A stretch of 15,687 nt of DNA from Actinomycetota bacterium (GTDB lineage Bacteria; Actinomycetota; UBA4738; HRBIN12): NCBI GenBank assembly GCA_005883885.1, contig VAYF01000093.1:1-15687 (forward strand), read 5' to 3'. Under the pieces are notes generated by a model that was not told the origin of the DNA, did not search any database, and saw only the letters and a list, made by a program, of their open reading frames with translations. Made by a program: the position numbers and the translations under genes. Shown here one piece after another: positions 1 to 7,284 of the stretch (the stretch's first letter is position 1; the number at the start of each line of letters is the position of its first letter).

Positions 1-8
1 CGAGAGCG

Positions 9-173
9 ATGGCGCACAGGAAGATCAGGATCCGGCCACCCGGATTGAAGCCCACGACGAAGGTCGGCACGCTCGGCCCGTACCGAGGCCGGCTCGGGTT
101 CGCCTGGGTGATCGCGCCCGTCGTCGTCGGCGTGGTGATCCTGATCGCCGGGTACTTCGCACTCTTCCGCTAG
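9..173 (+). CDS. Small single-pass membrane protein, 54 aa, unknown function
   Basis: I do not recognise this protein. The frame reads MAHRKIRIRPPGLKP at the N-terminus, with many Lys/Arg residues. One hydrophobic helix follows at about residues 31-51 (FAWVIAPVVVGVVILIAGYF), and the protein ends in ALFR before a TAG stop. A basic head with one C-terminal helix suggests a tail-anchored or single-pass inner-membrane miniprotein with its head in the cytoplasm. The frame is open to the left edge of the window, so an earlier start is possible; ATG at 9 has no clear Shine-Dalgarno sequence within view. The stop lies 23 bases before the next gene on the same strand. The composition contrast between basic head and hydrophobic tail, together with a tidy stop, argues that it is real, but it has no family assignment. 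Confidence 0.5.
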   Translation: MAHRKIRIRPPGLKPTTKVGTLGPYRGRLGFAWVIAPVVVGVVILIAGYFALFR

Positions 174-189
174 TCACCTTCCGCTAGTC
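164..189 (+). repeat. Direct repeat of 12 bases, period 14
   Basis: The 12-mer CTTCCGCTAGTC occurs at 164-175 and again at 178-189. The first copy contains the TAG stop of the small membrane protein. The second copy carries an in-frame TAG that closes the frame upstream of the next gene and contains its putative -10 box. It looks like a short local duplication. Confidence 0.6.
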
Positions 190-190
190 T
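185..190 (+). promoter_or_regulatory. Putative leaderless -10 box (TAGTCT)
   Basis: TAGTCT fits the TAnnnT extended family of actinobacterial -10 elements. It ends six bases before the ATG at 197, so transcription would begin at or next to the start codon. There is no Shine-Dalgarno sequence before that ATG, and an in-frame TAG at 185-187 rules out an upstream start. No convincing -35 box is seen. Confidence 0.35.
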
Positions 191-196
191 CCGGCG

Positions 197-1654
197 ATGC
201 TCGAGGCGTATTGCTGGCCACGGTCGGTCGAACCCGGCGAGACCGTCGCGATCCACGCATCCACCGACGTCGACTTGTTCGACGTCGAGGTCGCGCGCGA
301 CGGCGCGACCCTCGAGGAGGTGTGGACCGGCACGGGCGCGGCCGGCCTCCATGCGGTGCCGGAGGATGCGAGCTCCGTTGGCTGCGGGTGGCCGGCCGCG
401 CTCGAGGTCCCGGCCGACGAACGCTGGCGCTCCGGCTACTACGCCGTGACCCTGACGTCGGGCGACGAGCGCGCCGACGCGTTCTTCGTGGTCCGATCGA
501 GCCCGCGCGAGGTGGCGCCGATCCTCATGGTGCTCTCAACGGCCACGTACGACGCGTACAACGACTGGGCAGGGCAGTCGCTCTACACGGGCGCGACGCG
601 GGTCTCCTCGGAGCGACCGTTGGCCGCCGGGTTCCTGGTCAAGCCGGAGCCCCATCGCCGGAAGATGCAGCCGCTCCCGGACCGGGAGGGACTGTGGTAC
701 TTCGAATGGGCGGAGCGGCTCGGACTGTCGGTGTGGAGCGGCGGCGCCGGGTGGTGGAACTGGGAGCGGCCCTTCCTCCACTGGGCCGAGCGGAACGGGT
801 TCGACGTCGACGTCGCGATCTCAACCGACCTCGACGCGCACCCCGACCTTCTGGCGGACCATAGGCTCTTCGTCTCGGTCGGGCACGACGAGTATTGGTC
901 CTGGGGGATGCGCGACCGGCTCGATGCGTTCACCGCCGCCGGGGGCAACGCCGCGTTCTTCGGTGGGAACACCTGCTGCTGGCAGGTCCGATTCGATGAC
1001 GAGCGGCGCACGATGACCTCCTTCAAGTACCGGGCCGACGAGGATCCGGTGCTCGGGACGGCGGACGAACGATGGCTGAGCGGTCTGTGGTCCGACCGGC
1101 GCATCGGACGGCCCGAGACCTCGACGACCGGGCTGACCTTCACGCGTGGCGGGTATTCGCGCTACGGCCTCGGCGTCCCTCGAGCCTCGGGCGCCTACAC
1201 GGTCTGCCGTCCCGACCATTGGATCTTCGAGGGGAGCCGTCTGCGGTACGGGGATGCACTGGGACTCGCCGATTCGATCGTCGCCTACGAGGTCGACGGC
1301 TGCGAGCTCACCACCGGTGCGGAGGGGCTCCCGGTCCCGACCCATGCGGACGGCGCCCCCGAGACCCTCGAGGTCCTCGCGACCGCGCCGGCTCGATTGT
1401 GGAAACGCGACGAGCAGCCGATGCGCTACGCGGACGAACCTGGAGAGCTGGAGCATGCGGCCGCGGCCGTGTTCGGCGATGGGTGGGAGTCGAGCGCGTA
1501 TCGCCTGGAGCACAACCACGCCGTCCTCGGCGCCTTCACGACCCCGGGCGGCGGGACGGTCGTCAACGCCGGCGTGACCGACTGGGCCTACGGGCTGGGT
1601 GACGGCACGGTCGAACAGATCACGAGGAACGTCCTGCGGCGGCTCTCACGCTGA
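197..1654 (+). CDS. N,N-dimethylformamidase large (beta) subunit-like hydrolase
   Basis: This 485-residue protein resembles the C-terminal catalytic domain of the N,N-dimethylformamidase large subunit, an iron-dependent amidohydrolase family. Visible marks are ATYDAYNDWAGQSLY (residues 116-130), a GHDEYWSW block (229-236) and a C-terminal NAGVTDWAYGL segment (457-467). In characterised dimethylformamidase a mononuclear iron is held by two Tyr and one Glu; Glu232 in HDEYW is the likely Glu ligand, and Tyr118, Tyr121 or Tyr168 are candidates for the tyrosines, which I cannot assign. The true enzyme's large subunit is longer (roughly 760 residues) and is paired with a small subunit. Here the extra N-terminal part is replaced by about 100 residues with a beta-sandwich look, and no small-subunit gene is nearby. 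The substrate is therefore unknown. The ATG at 197 is the first possible start after an in-frame stop. The 3' end overlaps the convergent peptidase gene by nine bases. Confidence 0.85.
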   Translation: MLEAYCWPRSVEPGETVAIHASTDVDLFDVEVARDGATLEEVWTGTGAAGLHAVPEDASSVGCGWPAALEVPADERWRSGYYAVTLTSGDERADAFFVVRSSPREVAPILMVLSTATYDAYNDWAGQSLYTGATRVSSERPLAAGFLVKPEPHRRKMQPLPDREGLWYFEWAERLGLSVWSGGAGWWNWERPFLHWAERNGFDVDVAISTDLDAHPDLLADHRLFVSVGHDEYWSWGMRDRLDAFTAAGGNAAFFGGNTCCWQVRFDDERRTMTSFKYRADEDPVLGTADERWLSGLWSDRRIGRPETSTTGLTFTRGGYSRYGLGVPRASGAYTVCRPDHWIFEGSRLRYGDALGLADSIVAYEVDGCELTTGAEGLPVPTHADGAPETLEVLATAPARLWKRDEQPMRYADEPGELEHAAAAVFGDGWESSAYRLEHNHAVLGAFTTPGGGTVVNAGVTDWAYGLGDGTVEQITRNVLRRLSR

Positions 1655-2980
1655 GGCACCTTCGCGCAGGTGACGGTTCAGGAACTCCAGCACGATCTCG
1701 AAGCGCTGGACCCGGTGGGTCGGGCTCCCCGACCGCGTGAGCTCGTGACTCTCCGCAGGGAAACGAATGAGCTCCACGTCGCGCCGCATGCTCCGGAGCA
1801 CGGTGAACAGCTGCTCCCCCTGGTTGATGGGGCAGCGCAGATCCTCCTCGGAGTGCAGGATCAGGAGGGGGCTGGTCATGTCCGCGGCGTAGGAGAGCGG
1901 CGAGATCCGCGCGTACGCGTTCGGCTCTTCCCACGCAGCGGCCCCGACGTATCCACGGAAGAACCCGGCAAGGTCGGAGGTGCCGTCTTCCGAGGCCATG
2001 TCGTTCACCGCCCGTTCCGAGATGGCGCAACGGAACCGATCGGTGTGCCCGACGATCCATGACGTCATGTAGCCCCCGTAGGACCCTCCCATCACCGCGA
2101 GCCGATCGGGGTCGATGAACCGATACCGTTTCACGGCCTCGTCGACGACGGCCATCAGGTCGTCGTAGTCGACCGATCCCCACCCGGGGCCACCCTCGAC
2201 GGGCCCACGGATCGCTCGTCCCCACTCCTCCGCATAGCCCGATGACCCCCGCGGGTTCGCGTAGACGACGACGGATCCCGCGCCGGTTTGAACCTGGAAC
2301 TCGTCGAAGAACCGTTGTCCGTACTGGGTGAAGGGTCCCCCGTGGATGTTGAGCACGGCGGGATACGTCTGCTCCTCGTCGAAGTCGACGGGTCGCATCA
2401 CCCAGGCGTCGATCCGAGCGCCATCGGGCGCGATCACGGTGAACGGCTCGGGCCTCGACAGCTCGACGTCCTTCCGGAACGAGAGCGAGACGTCCGACAG
2501 ACGGCGCTCGCCGACGAAGAGCTCCGACGGGAGGGTCGGGGTCGTGAGCGCGTGGACGAGGGTCCCGCCAGCCAGGTCGTACCCGGTGACCCAGCCGTCC
2601 TGTCCGAGGATCCGCCTTGGCTGCGACGCACCCTCCGTGGAGACCCGATACAGCGGCACCGTTCCCGCGTCTTCGATCGCGAAGATCAGCTGGTCGTCGT
2701 CCCACAGCGGCTCCCGGATCGGCGGGTACGGCAGGCAGTTGCGATCCAGGTCCTCGGTGAGCATCGAACGATCGCCACGGGCAGCATCGACCACGACCAC
2801 GCGGGCGTGCCGAGGGTCATCGAACGCACCCGGTACGAAGAACGCGGCGATGTGGCTTCCCCTCGGGGACCACGAGGGACGGGCATAGGCGCCGTCGGTC
2901 GCGGTCAAGCGCTTCGGCTCACCTCCCGACGACGGCACGAGGTAGATGTCCGACGTCGTCGTGAGGTCCCAGTCGGTCAC
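1646..2980 (-). CDS. S9-family prolyl oligopeptidase/acylaminoacyl peptidase, C-terminal catalytic part (frameshifted from its N-terminus)
   Basis: This 444-codon frame holds the last part of a beta-propeller (SDIYLVPSSGGEPKRLT near residue 10-26) and the alpha/beta-hydrolase domain of an S9 serine peptidase, which cleaves peptides or acyl-amino-acids. The catalytic triad is visible in this frame: Ser300 in GGSYGGYM, Asp380 in HSEEDLRCP and His412 in AESHELTRSGSP. The oxyanion-type HGGP motif lies at 213-216. The frame opens just after a TGA and its nominal start is a GTG (2980) with no ribosome site, so it is best read as the continuation of the gene starting at 3506 in another frame. Summed, the two parts give about 620 residues, short for relatives with a full propeller of roughly 640-690. 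It overlaps the convergent upstream gene at its 3' end. Confidence 0.85.
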   Translation of the reverse strand: MTDWDLTTTSDIYLVPSSGGEPKRLTATDGAYARPSWSPRGSHIAAFFVPGAFDDPRHARVVVVDAARGDRSMLTEDLDRNCLPYPPIREPLWDDDQLIFAIEDAGTVPLYRVSTEGASQPRRILGQDGWVTGYDLAGGTLVHALTTPTLPSELFVGERRLSDVSLSFRKDVELSRPEPFTVIAPDGARIDAWVMRPVDFDEEQTYPAVLNIHGGPFTQYGQRFFDEFQVQTGAGSVVVYANPRGSSGYAEEWGRAIRGPVEGGPGWGSVDYDDLMAVVDEAVKRYRFIDPDRLAVMGGSYGGYMTSWIVGHTDRFRCAISERAVNDMASEDGTSDLAGFFRGYVGAAAWEEPNAYARISPLSYAADMTSPLLILHSEEDLRCPINQGEQLFTVLRSMRRDVELIRFPAESHELTRSGSPTHRVQRFEIVLEFLNRHLREGASA

Positions 2981-3506
2981 CGTCCCTCAAGCCGACGGTC
3001 CATACGTGATACGTCCGCCTGGCCGTCCACCCTTCCTTGTCCAACCGATACTGCAGTCGATCGATCCGACGCGGCGGCCGGCGGGCGGGCTCGTCGACGT
3101 CATCGTCCGGATCGTGGTCGCGTGCCGTGAACGCGATGCGCGAACCGTCCGGCGCCCACACCGGAGCGTGCACATCCTCTTGGAGATCGGTCAGCCGGCG
3201 GGCCTCGCCCGGAGCATCGACCGGCGACACGTACAGCTGCGCGACGTCACCGTCACGGACCGACGTGAACGCGAGCCAGCGTCCATCGGGGGACCAGCGC
3301 GGGGTCGCGTCACGCTTCGGTCCGAACGTGAGGCGGCGAGGCTCGGTCGACCCGTCGACCGGCACCGCCCAGATGGCGCTCCGCGGCTCTCGGCTCTCCT
3401 CGTCCACCCACGCGACGACGTACGCGACCGTCGCCCCGTCCGGGGACACGCGGGGATCGGCCGCGCTCGTGAGGCGGAAGACGTCGTGGGGTCGCATGCC
3501 CGCCAT
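2919..3506 (-). CDS. S9-family peptidase, N-terminal beta-propeller part (frameshifted)
   Basis: This frame encodes the start of the same peptidase. TolB/WD-like propeller blades are seen as repeated units: RVSPDGATVAYV (19-30), PRWSPDGRWLAFTS (69-82) and PVWAPDGSRIAFTA (115-128), followed by the family-typical RRIDRLQYRLDKEGW (146-160) and RTYHVWTVGL (164-173). Homology stops at about residue 173-177 (near 2985), after which the frame reads unrelated residues; family sequence resumes in the frame ending at 1646. The start at 3506 is well supported: AGGAGGAG lies four bases upstream and overlaps the pcrA stop codon, so translation is probably coupled to pcrA. The expected blade between HVWTV and DWDLTTTSDIYLVP is missing. 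Either a real disrupted gene or an assembly deletion is possible. Confidence 0.8.
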   Translation of the reverse strand: MAGMRPHDVFRLTSAADPRVSPDGATVAYVVAWVDEESREPRSAIWAVPVDGSTEPRRLTFGPKRDATPRWSPDGRWLAFTSVRDGDVAQLYVSPVDAPGEARRLTDLQEDVHAPVWAPDGSRIAFTARDHDPDDDVDEPARRPPRRIDRLQYRLDKEGWTARRTYHVWTVGLRDGDRLGPHDDVGHLPRAVVGR

Positions 3507-3510
3507 CGTG

Positions 3511-3518
3511 CTCCTCCT
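3511..3518 (-). promoter_or_regulatory. Strong ribosome binding site overlapping the pcrA stop
   Basis: On the minus strand AGGAGGAG precedes CACG and the ATG at 3506. Its first bases are shared with the TAG stop of pcrA (3519-3517). This fixes the peptidase start and implies that terminating ribosomes reinitiate on it. Confidence 0.7.
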
Positions 3519-5799
3519 ATCCGACCTTCCTCAGCGGCGCGTAAGCGAGTAGGACGCGCTTCTCCCCTACCTCGGGGAACCTGATCGTCGCCTCGGCGTC
3601 CTCGCCGTCCCCGGTCATCTGCACGATCACGCCCTCACCCCATCGCTCGTGCAGGACCGTGTCGCCTTCCTTGACCGCGGGGGTCTCGCGCTTGGGGATG
3701 GGCGGCACCGAAGGCGCCTTCCATCCCCGGTCGACCGCCACCTCGCCGCTCCGCCCGGGCAGTCCCACGACGGTGTACCCGCCGCTCTTCCCGCCATCGC
3801 GCTCCTGCGCTCGGCCGTACCTCGACCGGGAACGCTGTTGGAGACGCGTCTCGGACTCCTTCGCCTCGACGAGGTGCTCGGGGATCTCACCCAGGAAACG
3901 AGACGGCGGGTTGTAGCTGGTCTGTCCGAACAGCGTCCGGCTCCACGCGTGTGTGAGGTACAGGCGCTCCTGTGCTCGCGTGATCCCGACGTACGCAAGC
4001 CTGCGCTCCTCCTCGAGCTCCGCCTGATCGGTCATCGAACGGAAGTGCGGGAAGATCCCGTCCTCCATCCCCACGACGAACACGACCGGGAACTCGAGAC
4101 CCTTCGCGATGTGCAGCGTCATGAGCGTGACGCTCGAGTCCTCCTCCTCGTACTCGTCCTGCTCACCCACCAACGACACCTGCTCCAGGAAGCCGGCGAG
4201 ACCGCTCTCGGGGTCGCGCGCCGCGGTCTCCATCGCCGCGCCCGCGAGCTCCTGGATGTTCTCGATCCGCCCTTGTGCCTCGATCGTGCGCTCCTCCTCG
4301 AGCTCGGCGAGGTACCCGGACTCCTGCGCGGCCAGCTCGACCATCTTCGCCGCCGTCGCGCCATCCGCCAGATGTCCCTCGAGGGCGATCATCACCTGGT
4401 TGAACCCCGCGACCGCCCCTTTCGCCCGGGCGTTCAACAGCGAGATCTCATCCACGCGCCGGCACGCCTCGACGACGTCGATGTCTCCGTCGCGAGCGAA
4501 CGCCTCGATCGCCGCCACCGTCTGGTCCCCGATCCCGCGCTTCGGCATGTTGACGACGCGACGGAAGCTGATCACGTCCTGCGGGTTGAGCAGCAGACGA
4601 AGGTACCCGAGCACGTCCTTGACCTCGCGTCGCTGGAAGAACCGAACCCCCCCGAACACGCGGTAGGGCATGCCGACGCGCATGAAGATGTCCTCGATCA
4701 CCCGTGACTGCGCGTTGGTCCGGTAGAAGACGGCCACATCCCGGTAGCGATGTCCCTCCTCGTCCCGCAGCCGCTGGATCTCCGAGGCGACGAAGAGCGC
4801 CTCCTCGTGCTCGTCGTTCGCGCGGAAGCTCACCACCAACTCGCCCGCAGCCGCATCCGTCCATAGGGTCTTGGGCTTGCGCTGCATGTTGTGCTCGATC
4901 AACGCATTCGCGACCGCGAGGATGTTGCCAGTGGAGCGGTAGTTCTGCTCCATCAGGAAGACCTGGGCGTCCGGATAGTCGCGTTCGAAGTCGAGGATGT
5001 TCTGGATCGTCGCGCCTCGCCACGAGTAGACGCCCTGGTCGGCGTCACCCACGACGCACACGTTCCGGTACAGGCTCGCCAGCTGGTTCACCAGCTCGTA
5101 CTGCGCCCTGGACGTGTCCTGATACTCGTCCACGAGGATGTACCGGAACCGCTCCTGATAGTGACGCAGGACGTCGGGGTGGTCCCGGAAGAGCCGGACC
5201 GTTTCGCTGATCAGGTCGTCGAAGTCCAATGCGCCCGCGTCGTGCTTGCGCCGCTCGTACGCCAGGTAGACCTTCGCGACGATCTCCTCGTAGAAGTTCG
5301 ACGCCATCTGGGCGAACCCGTCGGGCGCGATCACCCGGTCCTTCGCCTTGGAGATCGCAGCGGCCATCGCCTTCGGGGGGAACCGTTTCGGGTCGACGTC
5401 GAGCTCCTTGAGGATGCCGGCGATCAGTCGTTCGGTGTCGCCGTCGTCGTAGATCGTGAAGCCCGAGGGAACGCCGAGATGCGTGTGCTCCCGACGGAGG
5501 ATCCGGGCGCACGTGGCGTGGAACGTCAGGATCCACATGCTCCGGGCGACGCCCGATCCGACCAGCCGCTCGACCCGTTCGGCCATCTCCCGCGCCGCCT
5601 TGTTCGTGAACGTGATGGCGAGGATCTGGTGAGGGCTGACGCCGTGTTCCCTGATCAGGTAGGCGATCCGGTGGGTGAGCGCCCGGGTCTTGCCGCTGCC
5701 GGCGCCGGCGACGATCAGGACCGGGCCCTCGGTGTGCAAGACGGCCTCGCGCTGGATGTCGTTGAGCGGCTCGAGCAGGGGGGACATCGGCGAGGACAT
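3517..5799 (-). CDS. pcrA: ATP-dependent DNA helicase PcrA/UvrD
   Basis: This 760-residue SF1A 3'-5' DNA helicase unwinds DNA in nucleotide-excision repair, mismatch repair and at stalled RNA polymerase. All helicase motifs are present in order: Q motif LNDIQREAV (12-20), Walker A GAGSGKT (32-38), Ia ITFTNKAAREM (62-72), Walker B DEYQDT (224-229), III GDADQGVYSWRG (251-262), IV QNYRST (285-290), V TLMTLHIAKGLEF (558-570) and VI YVGITRAQERL (603-613). The C-terminal 50 residues (VKEGDTVLHERWGEGVIVQ onward, from 709) form the Tudor-like domain that in PcrA binds RNA polymerase. This domain, the length and the helicase motifs favour PcrA over Rep or AdnA/B. The ATG at 5799 has no Shine-Dalgarno sequence but lies eight bases after TACACT; a second ATG (Met5) is an alternative start. 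The reading frame is intact, unlike several neighbours. Confidence 0.97.
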   Translation of the reverse strand: MSSPMSPLLEPLNDIQREAVLHTEGPVLIVAGAGSGKTRALTHRIAYLIREHGVSPHQILAITFTNKAAREMAERVERLVGSGVARSMWILTFHATCARILRREHTHLGVPSGFTIYDDGDTERLIAGILKELDVDPKRFPPKAMAAAISKAKDRVIAPDGFAQMASNFYEEIVAKVYLAYERRKHDAGALDFDDLISETVRLFRDHPDVLRHYQERFRYILVDEYQDTSRAQYELVNQLASLYRNVCVVGDADQGVYSWRGATIQNILDFERDYPDAQVFLMEQNYRSTGNILAVANALIEHNMQRKPKTLWTDAAAGELVVSFRANDEHEEALFVASEIQRLRDEEGHRYRDVAVFYRTNAQSRVIEDIFMRVGMPYRVFGGVRFFQRREVKDVLGYLRLLLNPQDVISFRRVVNMPKRGIGDQTVAAIEAFARDGDIDVVEACRRVDEISLLNARAKGAVAGFNQVMIALEGHLADGATAAKMVELAAQESGYLAELEEERTIEAQGRIENIQELAGAAMETAARDPESGLAGFLEQVSLVGEQDEYEEEDSSVTLMTLHIAKGLEFPVVFVVGMEDGIFPHFRSMTDQAELEEERRLAYVGITRAQERLYLTHAWSRTLFGQTSYNPPSRFLGEIPEHLVEAKESETRLQQRSRSRYGRAQERDGGKSGGYTVVGLPGRSGEVAVDRGWKAPSVPPIPKRETPAVKEGDTVLHERWGEGVIVQMTGDGEDAEATIRFPEVGEKRVLLAYAPLRKVG

Positions 5800-5807
5800 G
5801 CGCGCCC

Positions 5808-5813
5808 AGTGTA
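5808..5813 (-). promoter_or_regulatory. Putative leaderless -10 box for pcrA (TACACT)
   Basis: Reading the minus strand, TACACT is followed by eight bases and the pcrA ATG. This matches the TAnnnT plus 6-8 base layout of leaderless actinobacterial genes. There is no Shine-Dalgarno sequence in the gap and no good -35 box. Confidence 0.4.
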
Positions 5814-5865
5814 GGAGTCCGAACGGACGCGACGTCCGGCCGATGTTGGACCGGATGGCCCACGG

Positions 5866-5871
5866 TACCGT
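5866..5871 (+). promoter_or_regulatory. Putative leaderless -10 box for the sortase gene (TACCGT)
   Basis: TACCGT is followed by seven bases and the GTG at 5879. A TTGGAC at 5846-5851 resembles a -35 box, but its spacing (14 bases) is short. The box supports the GTG rather than the in-frame ATGs at 5843 or 5855, which lie at or before it. Confidence 0.42.
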
Positions 5872-5878
5872 TCATGCC

Positions 5879-6529
5879 GTGAGCGCCCTGGTAACCGACG
5901 TTCCCGCGCGACGCCGGCTGGACTGGCGGACACCGGTCCGGTGGTTCGGGCTGCTCTGCCTGATGGGGGCGGCGTTCTTCGCCGGATACGTCGCCTGGCT
6001 CTTGTGGGGGACAGGCCTGCAGACCCAACGGGCGCAGGATGCGCTGCGGCCCGCGATCGAAGGGCAGATCGCGAACCCACGGCCGCCCTCCGAGGGCCCG
6101 AAGCCCGGATCGCCCGTCATCCCGGGAAGCGCCTACGGGGTGATCAGGATCCCCCGGATCGGCCTGGATATGGTGGTCGTGCAGGGCACCGACTACACAT
6201 CGCTCAAGTCCGGGCCCGGGCATTACGTCGACACCGCGGACCCGTGGGACGGGACGGGTCGCGTCGGCATCGCGGGGCACCGCACGACCTACCTGCACCC
6301 GTTCTTCAACCTGGATCGGGTCCGACCGGGCGACACGATCCAGCTGCTCACCGGGTTCGGCACGTACACGTACGCGGTCACGAGGAACTTCGTCCTGCCC
6401 GAAGCGACGGCGGGCGTCGTCCTGCGACAGACCAGCCGGCCCACGCTGGTCCTCACCACCTGCAATCCGAAGTACGCCAGCTCGCAGAGACTGATCGTGG
6501 AGGCGGATCTCACTCGCTCGCCGACCTGA
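5879..6529 (+). CDS. Class E type sortase
   Basis: This is a cysteine transpeptidase that in Gram-positive bacteria cleaves a C-terminal sorting signal on secreted proteins and links them to the cell wall or to pili. Counting from GTG 5879 it has 216 residues. An N-terminal basic stretch is followed by one membrane helix (about 22-43, WFGLLCLMGAAFFAGYVAWL). The extracytoplasmic sortase domain begins near YGVIRIPRIGLDMVV. The catalytic triad is His134 in AGHRTTY, Cys195 in LTTCNPK and Arg204 in SQRLIVEA; the TC-P spacing and HRTT form fit class E, the class common in high-GC actinobacteria. Earlier starts run antisense through the pcrA 5' end and are unlikely. No substrate with an LPxTG or LAxTG tail is encoded in the window, so it is probably a housekeeping enzyme acting on distant genes. 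Confidence 0.92.
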   Translation: MSALVTDVPARRRLDWRTPVRWFGLLCLMGAAFFAGYVAWLLWGTGLQTQRAQDALRPAIEGQIANPRPPSEGPKPGSPVIPGSAYGVIRIPRIGLDMVVVQGTDYTSLKSGPGHYVDTADPWDGTGRVGIAGHRTTYLHPFFNLDRVRPGDTIQLLTGFGTYTYAVTRNFVLPEATAGVVLRQTSRPTLVLTTCNPKYASSQRLIVEADLTRSPT

Positions 6530-6544
6530 GGGCGGACGGGAGGC

Positions 6545-6550
6545 TACGCT
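6545..6550 (+). promoter_or_regulatory. Putative -10 box (TACGCT) before the CRP-like remnant
   Basis: TACGCT lies 27 bases before the TTG at 6578 and fits TAnnnT. A clear ribosome binding site, GGAGGG at 6568-6573, follows. Together they look like the intact 5' end of a gene whose body is damaged. Confidence 0.3.
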
Positions 6551-6577
6551 CAGCCGACGTCGCCTCCGGAGGGCTCG

Positions 6578-6796
6578 TTGGCCGAGACGCGGAAGTCGTT
6601 CCCCGAGGGCTCTTCCTCGCCGGACTTGACCAGGCCGATCGATCCGAGCTCGTGCGCGAGGGTCGTCCGATGTCGCTTCCCGCGGGCGCCACGTTGCTCT
6701 TCGAAGGCGACCTGTCCGATCGCGTGGTTGTGGTTCTGGCGGGGACCCTCCGGGTGTTCTCGACGGCGGCGACCGGGCGGGAAGGCCCCATCGGTC
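6578..6796 (+). pseudogene. CRP/FNR-family regulator remnant (frameshifted and 3'-truncated)
   Basis: The start of a cyclic-nucleotide-binding-domain transcription factor is visible in two frames. TTG at 6578, with GGAGGG four bases upstream, reads MAETRKSFP. After the CCCC run at 6601-6604 the family sequence continues in another frame: RGLFLAGLDQADRSELV, then LPAGATLLFEGD, then DRVVVVLAGTLRVFSTAATGREG. One extra base in the C run would join both parts. These segments match the first beta-roll half of the CRP fold (the LFxGL, GxxLFxEGD and VLxGxxRVF pattern). The match ends near 6780-6796, where the convergent thioesterase gene begins; the rest of the sensor domain, the dimerisation helix and the helix-turn-helix are absent. 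Thus at least two lesions are present, and no working regulator is encoded here. Confidence 0.62.
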
Positions 6797-7273
6797 TCAG
6801 CCTCGGAGCCAGGTTGGCGGCACCCGGACGGCCGTCACGGCCGCCCGGGCGCAGACGTCGTCGGCCGCCACGAGCGTGCTGTCGACGACGGTCTTCCGCT
6901 CACCGTGCTCGACGACCCGGGCTCGCAGTTCGACGGAGGCATCGACAGGGACGGGCGCCAGATACCTGACCTCGAGCGAGCCGGTCGCGAACCAGATCGT
7001 GTCGCCACGACCGATCGCTCGTCCTTCCCGTCGATACGCATCCGCCACAGAGGTGCACACGCCATGGCAGTCGAGGATCGTGGCGATGATGCCCCCGTTG
7101 AGGACGTGCCGCGGGCCCGCCATGTGCTCGGCGCGTGGACGGAACGTCGCGATCGCGACCTCGGGATCGTGTGGGGACCACGTGCTCTTGAGCTGGAGAC
7201 CGTCTGGGTTGTCGGCGCCGCAACCCCAGCAGTGGTTGAACGGCATCAGATCCTCGAAGGCATCGCCGGCCAT
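6797..7273 (-). CDS. PaaI-type hotdog-fold thioesterase
   Basis: This 158-residue hotdog-fold protein most likely hydrolyses an acyl-CoA thioester. It starts MAGDAFEDLMP and contains NHCWGCGADNPDGLQL (about 13-28), a Cys-rich opening common in PaaI/4HBT-like relatives. The active-site helix motif HVLNGGIIATILDCHG follows (around 58-73), the equivalent of HGG-xxxx-D, and strand-rich sequence follows to a WLRG end. The acyl group cannot be told from sequence. ATG 7273 lies 11 bases after the guaA stop with a weak AGGA upstream; an in-frame ATG at 7294 would overlap guaA and has no ribosome site. It is the last gene of the minus-strand block and may be cotranscribed with guaA without any obvious metabolic link. 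Its 3' end abuts the CRP remnant. Confidence 0.82.
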   Translation of the reverse strand: MAGDAFEDLMPFNHCWGCGADNPDGLQLKSTWSPHDPEVAIATFRPRAEHMAGPRHVLNGGIIATILDCHGVCTSVADAYRREGRAIGRGDTIWFATGSLEVRYLAPVPVDASVELRARVVEHGERKTVVDSTLVAADDVCARAAVTAVRVPPTWLRG

Positions 7274-7284
7274 GTCGGCCGGTC

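Noticed and set aside
1620..2705. 361-codon minus-strand frame through the peptidase
   Set aside because: It runs out of frame with the clear S9 catalytic motifs and is highly Arg/Gly-rich, so it is a shadow.
3649..5814. Long plus-strand open frames (such as 3649-4707 and 4891-5814) opposite pcrA
   Set aside because: They mirror the pcrA codon pattern, have no motifs or ribosome sites, and pcrA is certain.
5675..5878. Upstream extension of the sortase frame
   Set aside because: It would run antisense through the 5' end of pcrA, carries no signal sequence of its own, and a better GTG with a -10 box lies at 5879.
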